DNA of 64,000 nt, from positions 23,410,972-23,474,971 of the forward strand of contig OY855914.1 in NCBI GenBank assembly GCA_963693305.1, in the 5' to 3' direction. How positions within the stretch are numbered: the stretch's first letter is position 1; each line of letters begins with the position of its first letter. Below the pieces are notes generated by a model. That model was not told the origin of the DNA and did not search any database. It saw only the letters and a list, made by a program, of their open reading frames with translations. A program made the translations under genes and the position numbers. Positions 50,545 through 60,300 of this stretch are shown here, piece by piece. The DNA is from Meandrina meandrites. Taxonomy: Eukaryota; Cnidaria; Anthozoa; Scleractinia; Meandrinidae.

Positions 50545-51782
50545 AAAAAAACGTCTGCACAGGAGGCTTCTAAATTAGGTGAAAGTGAGAAGAGGAATAA
50601 AATAGCTGATGAAGCACCAATACTTAAAATAAGCCTAGTTTGGTGTCTAAGCACTGATCATCTTAACATTTTACTGCCACGGTTACAGGAGATAGCCAAA
50701 AGGGCGCTTTGATTTCCTATTTATTTTAAAACTGCGCTGCAGCCCGCTACAATGCAGTCGATAGGATGCAGGCACTTGTCTCGGTATAAATCTTGAACTT
50801 ACTGATTTTTTTTTCTTGTTCTGGCTTTGGTTCTCGAGTGCCATCCCGTTACCCGTGCCATCCCGTTAACCAAACACGGCTTCCCTATGTGGTCCCTTCT
50901 GCATTTCTCGTACATTTGCTATGACCATTTGACGACCTCGTCGCCAGGGAGTTTGGCCATTTGTGCTATCTATAAGTGTGGAGAGTTTTATTGGTCAGCA
51001 AACGGGACGAGAAAAGCTAGACCGTTCACAGCCTCTGTGTTTCTCAACGTAAAAAAAAAACGCCGGAGAGTCGAAGTCCCCACCCCCTCTCGTTTTGCGC
51101 TGGCGTCCAGTTCACTCGCCGCGTTTTCCCGGCGTTCAACGATCGATCGAAGAAAAAATCGAAAAAAAAGATTAGAGGGGTGGGAAGTTAACTGTGATAA
51201 GTTGGGTTTGGCTGTATGGAAAAAATTTTATCATAATTTGGTCTGCATGAGCAAACGCCTGGCTGTTCCTGGCTGTTCCAGTCTTGCAGAATTTAAATGA
51301 TGAATGATAAAAGATGATTATGACGTCATAGACGTCACCAGGGCAACAGTAGAACTCTCTAAAAAGGATCCCCAAAACATTATCTCTAAAACTAATTCGT
51401 TAACCTATTGTTTTTGATAAATAAAGAAAGATGGTAAATTTTAAGCTCGGAAAAATGAAATGTGAAAGATAAAATATTCAATAATATTCAGCATGTCACA
51501 AGCGTATTAATTTTTCTCTCGCTTTGGAAATTAACAATCATTATTCTTTTATTTTGGACGATTTGACAAGAATTTGTATAGAAAAAAATCGAGTTATTTT
51601 CAAATAACAGATAAGAAAAAAGAAATGCAGTATACAATTTTCTCTTAAACTTTTTTAATAGAAAAGAAACACCGACTAGTGCTTGGATGCAAAAAAAAAA
51701 CAGGTTAAGTCACCGAGCAAACTTTTGAGAAAAGAGGGATTGTTTTTTGAACGTTCTATTTTCGGTTCGCGCGATTTTAAGC
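50545..51782. other. Intergenic stretch without a supported gene
   Basis: The longest frame (50827-51300, 157 codons) is not conserved-looking: low-complexity KKKRRR segments come from A-runs and there is no splice or domain support. I treat it as chance. Confidence 0.4.
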
Positions 51783-51943
51783 AATATTCGGCTCCTTCTT
51801 GGTGTAGAAGACACAGGAAACGTCACAATAGAACACTACCTCGCAAACCTATTGTTTTTATTGTATTTCTCGTTCTTTTGTCCTTTTCGTTTCTATTGTT
51901 ATAGGTGAACTGTGTCTTCTACACCAAGTAAGAGCCCAATATT
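51783..51943. repeat. Inverted pair CTTGGTGTAGAAGACACAG
   Basis: AATATTCGGCTC and CTTGGTGTAGAAGACACAG at 51783-51816 return inverted at 51909-51943, about 160 bp in total. The loop is T-rich. MITE-like. Confidence 0.6.
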
Positions 51944-52379
51944 CTCATTTCCGGTAAGCTGCGCGCACTACTTTATGATGGAAAAATCAAAGTCGCATGC
52001 GCGTTTAGCTGAAAACCGGGCTTTTAAGCCCCTGCATGTGATAAGAACGTGAAATCGTTTCGGGAGGGACCACTTTCAAACGATCAAAATTCTAACTTGA
52101 TCGGATCTGATTTACTTTTTATTTATTCTACCGAGTTAGATATAAACATAAACTGGCCTGCTGTGTCTTTGGGGATTTAAATACTAACAGCGAGTGCAAA
52201 AATATGCCGATGTCGCCCGCCAACAAGCGGAACAAGACACTCCATTGGTTCTCAAAAGCGAGCTCAGAAAAAAAACAATGAAGAATCCAGAGAGGGCGTG
52301 ACACACTGAGAAATGTAGCAGAAAAAAGCATGAAATGAATAAAATTTGTGACATATTGTTAGCTGATTGGTTCATCCTT

Positions 52380-54560
52380 ATTTTCCATATTCATGACCAC
52401 GCAGACTCGAGGTGATTGTTTGCCAGTCAGAAAAGTTCGCGGACGGGGTAAGATGTGAAGCGCTGCCTTCTTCACCAGAAGAAACTTTGGAGAAGAAATA
52501 TCGAAGGAGTTTGGGGGAAATGAAGATCTACATTGTTTAAACCTATGGTAAGTTTCTATTTCTTGGTGTTTTAGTTAAAATTAGAGCGAAGTATCCTTGC
52601 AAATATCTCTTGAAATCGGACCACGTGCGCTTGCTGTGACTCGGTCATCTACGTCCTCTACGTTCTGTGTCGAATTCAAAACTCAAAACGCCTTATGGAT
52701 TTAGCAAAGACTACAACTAATCTAATATGGTAAAAGAACTTGAACCACTTTGAGACGGTACAAATTTGTATGTTGGAGTTATTTTGCTTCGTTAAATGAA
52801 AACAGACTTCAACCTTTAATTCGCGATTAGCGGGCATTTCCTACGACCCCGAAAATCAAATTGGTTACTGCGTTCTTCATTGCCTAATGCTAAACGTTGT
52901 TCTATATTCCTTGAAATAATTTTGGAACACACTCTGAACTTTTTTCGACTTTTCAAGTAGTTCTTATATGATCAATTTTCCACCTAGAAACCGGGATGGA
53001 ATGAATTCCTTTACGGAATTTATAGTGATTCCTCATAAGCGATTGCTCTTTTGGGTTTGTTGCTAATATCTTTTTTTCTATTTTTTTGTCAGAGAGGAAC
53101 CCCCTGAAGAAAGCGATGCCAGTACGAAAAGAGGAGTGGAATATTGCAAGCGGGAAATCCGAAAGCTCTTCATAATCTGGAGGAAGGGATGAAAGATAAG
53201 AAAAACGTTTGTGAATTTAGTTAATTACGAAACCTTTCCGACAAGAAATGGCAGTTTAATAGGATAGAACAAGTTAGTTAATAGATTATATTTAGGAACA
53301 TTCAATTCTTAATTGCATTTCAACTGAAGAAATTGTCTGACAAGAAATTGCAGGTTTTTTCGTTAGAATAAGGTTTCAGTTTGTCGCTTTGGTTAACACA
53401 AATTCACAGCTGAAAAATTATCTGTCTTGCTAAATTCAATGTTTTCGCATTGAAACTTCGAAGAATATCAACAGTGAAATGTCAGTTCTGCCTTTTTTGT
53501 CGGAAAGGTTCATGTTTTCATGAAGGGGTTATCGAGCGATCATTGCAATTCTTTTTTGGCTTTCCCGGATTTTGTTTGAATTTTTTTGCGTGCTTAACTC
53601 TGTTGTTTAACTTCAAGTTTGTTTATAATTTATTGAAATTACATGCAAAACAACAACAAAAGTAAAGAAATCGGTCAACAAACGCTCGAAGCCTCTGGGT
53701 TGAAAGCATGAAGTTAGATTAAGCTTGTTAAGGTGACCTGTGTTCGTTTAATTTTTTGGTGAGGTTGTAAAGAATTATGTCTGGGTTTTAAAAGATATTT
53801 CGTATGCGCTCCACAACAAATCACGATTGAAAAAATTAATTCAGTTTTTGTTGCAAATTGTATTATTTAAAATCAGTTCCGTTGATTCGCTGACAAGAAT
53901 TGATGATCTTTATATTTATATTTAACTGAGTCGCTGACAAAATTGACAATAATTCCATATATTTAATTCTCATTGTCTTTGAATTTAAAAAATTGTGTTG
54001 AATCCAGTCTTTTGATCGCCGACAATATATCGACAATCATTCAATATATTTAGTAGCAATTGTCTTGGATTTTTCAAGTGTAATAAGCCAATTCTGTTGA
54101 ATCGTTGGCAAAGTTGACGATCATTTCTACATCTACAGTTATTCTAGTTGTCTTGAAGTTTAAAATTTTGCGTTAAATCAAGACTTAGTGATCGGTTATA
54201 TCAAACTACAAGTCAATATTCAGTTCTAATCGTCTTGGATTTTTTAATTGTATTTTAAAAATCAGCTTCGTTGAATCGATAACAAAACTTGACGATCGTC
54301 CCTCTTCCTTCGGTATTGTAATTGTCTCAGATTTTTACATTGTTTTAAATCAGTGACAATCTTCGCTTCAAACTATTTTTGATTCTATTTGCCTTAGATT
54401 TTTCTTTCAATTTATTTTCATTCAATCTGTTGAATCACTGACAAAAATTGACGATCTTCCTATAAGCAAATACTTTATTCCAATCGTCTTGGATTTTTAA
54501 ATTGTATTAATCAGTCGTGTTCATAAATCGCTGATACAAAACTGTTCGACGTAACATTTT
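52380..54560 (+). ncRNA. Candidate spliced noncoding transcript
   Basis: A promoter-like segment (GATTGGTTCATCC, an inverted CCAAT box, near 52365) is followed by a candidate exon ending at a strong donor CTATG/GTAAGT (52547). A good acceptor (T-rich tract then GTCAG) is at 53092. Neither exon has a long frame: the joined ATG is followed by a stop after four codons, and the best exon 2 frame is 20 residues. Downstream lies an eroded ~88-bp tandem repeat. Existence of the transcript is inferred from splice signals only. Confidence 0.3.
53883..54545 (+). repeat. Strongly diverged ~88-bp tandem repeat, about eight units
   Basis: Units recur at roughly 85-92 bp with the core GTTGAATCGCTGACAAAA, then TTGACGATC, an AT-rich spacer, and AATCGTCTTGGATTTT. 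The best pairs are the units near 54099, 54272 and 54429. Within each unit GACGAT and ATCGTC are complementary and may form a stem. Spacers are free to vary while the paired words persist. Confidence 0.55.
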
Positions 54561-55124
54561 TCTTTTTTTTTCTGCCTTGTTTAACCAGACATTAATCTTT
54601 AAACCCTCATAGTTAGAGAGCTTTTGTCAAAACCAGTGAGTTTCCGAATGCTACACAGCTCAAAAATAAAACAAACGTGCACATCTTCGTAAAAATGCCT
54701 TTTTCAATTTTGTTCAATAACTTCACACCGTTATTTTTGCATGTCTTTCATAATATTACTTGTGCAAAAGCTACGCCCACGTTCTTTCATTATATATTTT
54801 TGTTTCGTCTTGTCCTGTGTAGAAAACTGAAATGAATGGTTTTGACATGGCTTGATTTTATATTTCTCGAAGGTGACATGGCAAGCTATTTTTTTTTTGC
54901 AATCGACAGAAATTGTTTGCGGATTGTTTAAATCAGGTTAATTTACGAACACGTGCTCGACTATTTTTAAGCCTCGGCAAGTTAATTATTTTTTTTTTGT
55001 TTAATTTCATATTTCATACCAGCTTGCCTTTGGTATCTTCTTGAAATATATCATTTGTATTGCTATAACATCGTGTGAAATAGCATGTCCTAAAGCGACA
55101 AGCAGCTGGAAATCTGTTTAGTTT
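54560..55124. other. Unassigned AT-rich stretch
   Basis: No supported gene or repeat. Confidence 0.35.
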
Positions 55125-55378
55125 ACAGAAATGAGAAGCAGGTTTCTAAATTGGGTCAACTGTAACATTTCAGTGCACTAGTTTGAGTATTGCGACGGTG
55201 GGAATATTTTTTAATCGCTTTAATTTAGAGAGTTTGTATAGTTGGGCTCAACTTAGTCCGCTATATAAACTCCCTTAGTTGTTGCGACTTTAAAATGTTC
55301 TTACCTTCGCAATATTTTACCTAGTGTGCCGAAATGTTGCAGTTGTGCTGATTTTAACCTGCTCTTCCCATTTCTGTA
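55125..55378. repeat. ~255-bp imperfect palindrome
   Basis: CAGAAATGAGAAGCAGGTT at the left and AACCTGCTCTTCCCATTTCTG at the right are inverted. AACTGTAACATTTCAGTGCA and TATTGCGACGGTGGGAA also have inverted partners. Foldback MITE-like. Confidence 0.6.
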
Positions 55379-56189
55379 AACGGGTTTCAACTGTTTGTCG
55401 TTTTAGGGTATACTATTTTACGCAATGTAAAAAAATCTAAATTCGTGGATGCAACATCAATCTATAACTTTAAAAACATCTTTGTTTGGGAACTAAATTG
55501 GATTTATCTTGGTGAATTTTTTTTACAAGATGGTGTATTAATTTTACTGGCGGGAAAAAATTCGAGGGGGAATCCTCTTAAATTTTTGGTCAAAAAAGTT
55601 GTCAGGGGAAATGCTGTGCAAATTTTTTTTAATTTTCCCGCCAAAAGTCTTAGTATATGGAGGAAACATTTTTTCCTCACACCTTTTTAATAATTTAATT
55701 GAATTCACTTAACTAATTAACTTATGTATTAGAGATAATAGTGAGCAAATAATAAAACAATTGAAACAGAACACTTGTTGATTCTTGACTGAATACTTTA
55801 TTTGCTTAATTAAAGTAAAATAAACTTTACACTTATATATATATTGTTTGAGTATTGTTTTATTGACTACATAATTAAATTTGAAGAACTAAAAATATGT
55901 TTTTTAAAAAAAATGGGGTATGCGAATTTTAGGCGCCGTATTTTTTCGGGAAAATAAAATTAAACAGAGTACATGATGCTTTTTTTTTTTAAAAAAAAAG
56001 TTGGCGCATGCGTATTTAAAGCGCCCGTATTTTTCTAAGTTTTTTGGCGGGAAAATTAGAAAAATTGAACATACGTTACCACGCCAACTAAGCATTGGAG
56101 AAAAGTTGCAAGAACACTGATATTGAAATAAACGTTTTGAACAACACTTACTCGGCAGAAATAAGTGATCTTTAGTCTCAGAATGTTAA

Positions 56190-56805
56190 AGGAGAAGTTC
56201 ACTCCAGAATGGCCATTTATTTTCTTTACGCCAATAAAAAGTTTCTACAAAAATATGTTATTCACCAAAATTTCAGCTCCCAACGAAATCTTTCTCTAAA
56301 GTAGCCCAAAATTCGACAACTGAACGCCGCCATCTTGGAGCTAGTAATGTATGCGTGACGTCAAAGAGTTCAGCCTGAAGTTTAGCGGGAAAATTTAAAT
56401 ACTCGAAACTCCTTGTTTCTTTGTAGTGGCTTTTGTTTGTCAAAATGCCTGTTTGTGCAGCTCCATGTTTCTCAAACAGAGCTTCAAGAGATACAAAAAA
56501 ACCTTTTGCCTTTCTTTCCTTTCAGACAGGCATTTTGACAAACAAAAGCCACTTCAACGAAACAAGGAGTTTGAAGTATTTAAATTTTCCCGCTAAACTT
56601 CAGGCTGAACTCTTTGACGTCACGCATACATTACTAGCTCCAAGATGGCGGCGTTCAGTTGTCGAATTTTGGGCTACTTTAGAGAAAGACTTCGTAGGGA
56701 TTTAGCGCTCGTTGGAAGCTGAAATTTTGGTGAATAACATATTTTTGTATAACCTTTTTATTGGCATAAAGAAAATAAATGGCCATTCTGGAGTGAACTT
56801 CTCCT
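56190..56805. mobile_element. Kolobok-like palindromic element with a THAP fragment
   Basis: TTAA at both boundaries (56186-56189 and 56806-56809). Ends AGGAGAAGTTCACTCCAGAA and its exact complement; arms of ~270 bp pair throughout. In the loop, plus strand from 56443, the frame MPVCAAPCFSNRAS then KKPFAF matches the start of a THAP zinc finger (Cxxxx C with NR). THAP domains occur in Kolobok and P-type transposases, and TTAA is the Kolobok target. Hence a nonautonomous derivative retaining the first bases of a transposase, or one that captured a THAP exon. CGCCGCCATCTTGGAGC occurs in both arms. Confidence 0.75.
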
Positions 56806-56809
56806 TTAA

Positions 56810-57371
56810 GAAAGATTTTTGAGCTAGAAAACTAAGTATAAAATTTGCTTACGAGGAAACGAGCACATTGTATAGCCATTATAACCAAGTTGAAAAAAAA
56901 AATACCCGACTTGACTTACAACTTTGAGTTTTTGTGTAATATTAACACGCTAAATATTTAGAATTTGCACAACCACGACGGTTTCATTTTCCGACGAATT
57001 GTAAACACGAACAACTAAATAGCGAAGCAAACTTTTCAGTTACAAATTACAGCTATACAGTGTGAAAGTTGCCTTAAAGGAATCTTTTAATACTAGCAAA
57101 ATTTGTTGATTCAAATTTCGATCCTTGGGCTCACGTTTCATCAAACAAGACAATTGGAATTAGTCAATGAATTTTCCGAGCCCCGAAGAAAACAGCCAAG
57201 TTGAACTTGTTAACTAAAATGTCCTCTTGGTAACCTGGAGCATAAGCCGCACGACGAGTGACCAGTTCCTTAGTGTTTTCTGCTTAATCCGAGAAGAAAA
57301 TTAATATTATCGATCTTTACAATCCGTCCTACTTTGCTCTTATGTCTTGCATTGCTTCCAATCTTTTGCCT
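56810..57371. other. Downstream of the unknown minus-strand gene
   Basis: Probably contains its 3' UTR. No repeat or gene recognised. Confidence 0.3.
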
Positions 57372-60300
57372 TCATTGTATTTCCTCTAGTACATACAGTT
57401 TCCTTTGGCGTACTTTCATCTTCAGCGTGCCGTATCCGTATCTTTGACTTCGTCTTAATCTCTCTCCTGGCTTGATTATAGCAGCTGAAATCATAAAAAT
57501 AAAAATAAAATTAAAATCTTCGATTTACGGAGCATATTTTGTAATTATAGTTCATTTATCTTAATAATGTCACACAATTTCTCAGCGTATTCTTCCACAC
57601 AGGCTACTTTACATACGAACTTGAATTTTTCAAAATATTTCTCCATGTACATGTAACCTTCAAAAACTTTCATTCATTGATTACTGTGTGCAGTTTTCAA
57701 ACAAGATAAACGAAATATCACCGATTGCTAAGTGATTGGCATTAATTTCTCTTTACAAGATCAGTGCATTGTCACGAAAGACGAGCGGTGGAAATAAAGA
57801 AAACCATCAACTCAGGAATATTGTCTTGATGTAAAACCGAATTCTCATAACTAACATTATAGAAATGTATGACAATCACTAAGGAGAATCGATATTTCAA
57901 TAAAACTTAGAACTGAAAGAGTCAAGTCACCTGAAGCACTCGTGTTCATGGATGGCTCCACTGCATTCTCTGCTGCATCGTTAATATTTTCTTCCTGTAA
58001 AAAGGATTTTCATGTTATGTAAACATGCTACTAAAAAACCTCTTATTGTTATGCAAAATAATCCTGTTAAAACATTCAAGGAGTTTCAACTTTTAGGCTG
58101 CAAAACCTTTTTAAAGATTTTGTACAAGGCTTTCCTTAACAAAAAAAAAACTCTCGTGAAAACAGCTCTTACCTTGAAGAGAAGTCAAAAGCCATTTGCT
58201 GAGAGTACACCGTGACATCTTTGCTTAACGCACGTGCTTCCAAGGTTTGCTTGAAGTGAAGTTCTTGTTGCAATTGTTTGTGTTTCGTAACAGCGCCAAA
58301 CGTCAAGATAATCCCAGACGGAAGCTTAATACGTTTTCGTGGTAACATGCGAAGCCCTAGGTGGATTTCTGGAATTAAAATTACAAACGTTGATGGTGAA
58401 AATCCAAACGAAGTAACCAACCGACATTTTTTATCACATGTATACATAAGAAATTTAAATTTGCAAACGTTTGCGACCACGCACCAAATATGGAGCTACT
58501 TCAATGCGATCATCTGATTGGTTTGTTTTCTCGTTAGAATTAAATGCGGGATATTCCTAATGAATATTCCTTTGCAGTTTGAAAACCCTTTGTGAAGTTC
58601 GCGGAATGAATTCGTGCTCTTATGCAAGCGCACACAAGATGAGATACAACGCATTTTTAGCCGAAAAACAGCGATCAAGTTTCATAAATTTACCCAATTT
58701 CATTTTCAAGCTTTTGATCGAGTTTCGGAATATTTTAATACCTTTCAAGAGAGGCATTTCACATTTCCGCGAAATGAATCATTTGCAAAGGCGTCCCATC
58801 ATTCGTGTGAATGGGCTGACCATATAGAGGGGCGGGGGGGGGGGGGGGGGGGGGGGGGCAGCTTTTGGTCCCACTTATAATAATAATAATAATAATACAT
58901 AATATTTTAAGAGGAGGCCTCCAATCACCTAGAGGTGGTTTTCAGGAGGGTCCTCTGAGAAAATAAATGTCAAACCTTTAAAATACATTAAAATCTAAGA
59001 TACAATAAAAAGGACAAAACCTATGCGGTAATAAAAACTAAAAATATCTAAAACTGTAGCTAACTAAGATTAAAAACTAGAACAAGAGATTAAAATACTA
59101 CTAACTAAGGTTAAAAATGGTGTAATAAAAACTGTTTCAATTTGTATTTAAAAATAGTTTTCGGCATCAGTTTCTTTAAAGCACTTGGTAGCGTGGCCCA
59201 GTCGTTAATGGCTTTATAATATGTTTTGCTTTTTCCCCATTCCGTTCTTGGCCTACTGACTTTGGGCATGTAGCCATTTCGGGTATTATAACCGTGTCGT
59301 TGGTTCATGGTGGATCTGAATACACCGAAATGCTCGGGGATGCTACCTTTGATTGCATCTTGCACAACACAACACCGATGACCGAACCGCCTCGCATGTA
59401 AAGACACCCACCGCAACGACGTCAAGGCCTCTGCTGATGACACTTTCGACTTAACGATCTTCTTCGCAAAGCGATTTTGAAAAGATTGTAATTGTTTCAT
59501 CTGTGTTGTAAGACCAGGCTGGTCACCCCAGACAATATCTGCGTAATCTTGGTGTGGTAGGACAAGGCCATTAAAATATGCTGAGACTTTTCTGATCCAG
59601 CATATGATAGATTCGATTGAAGACTAAAAGGCGATGTCCTAATTTTTGTAAGAGGCTATTGACGTGCATCTTCCATTTCCATTTCTCATCCAGTAATACA
59701 CCTAGATACTTAAAAGATGAAACACGATCTATTTGCCCTTCATCAGTAGAAAACTGAAAGTCATTAAACGGAGACAACATTGTCTTGCTACCTGAAAGCA
59801 TCAATTTGGTCTTTTTTACATTAAGCGTTAATTTGTTGTCGGTATACCAGTCAGAGATTAAGGTGAAGTCATGTCGAAGGGCATCATTAAGCTCTTGGGG
59901 TGTCGACGCAGCAACTATTAAAACAGCATCATCCGCATATAATATGAGTTCACTCTTCGTTACAGCAGCTGACAAGCTGTTAATGTAAACATTAAATAGA
60001 AGTGGGCCTAGGATACTTCCTTGTGGAACACCCAAGTCAATAGGGCGAGTCTCTGATACCTCCCCGTTTATACACACGCATTGCCGTCTGTCTGCAAGAT
60101 ACGATTTAAACCATCTCAGACTCCTTGCTGCTAGCCCGATGTGTTCAAGCTTTCCCAGGAGTATCTTGTGATTTATAGAGTCGAATGCCTTGGATATATC
60201 GAGAAATAGCATACCAGCGACTTTTCCTCCATCAATGGCATCAAGCACAGAGTTGTTTAGTTGACCGACCGCTTGTGCCGTACTACGCCCACGTCTAAAT

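Noticed and set aside
50827..51300. 157-residue plus frame
   Set aside because: No motif, no splice context, low-complexity basic runs from A-tracts; probably chance or an eroded repeat.
53883..54000. Box C/D snoRNA (TGATGAT near 53906 and CTGA near 53929)
   Set aside because: The boxes are not conserved in the other repeat units, and terminal stems and correct spacing are missing.
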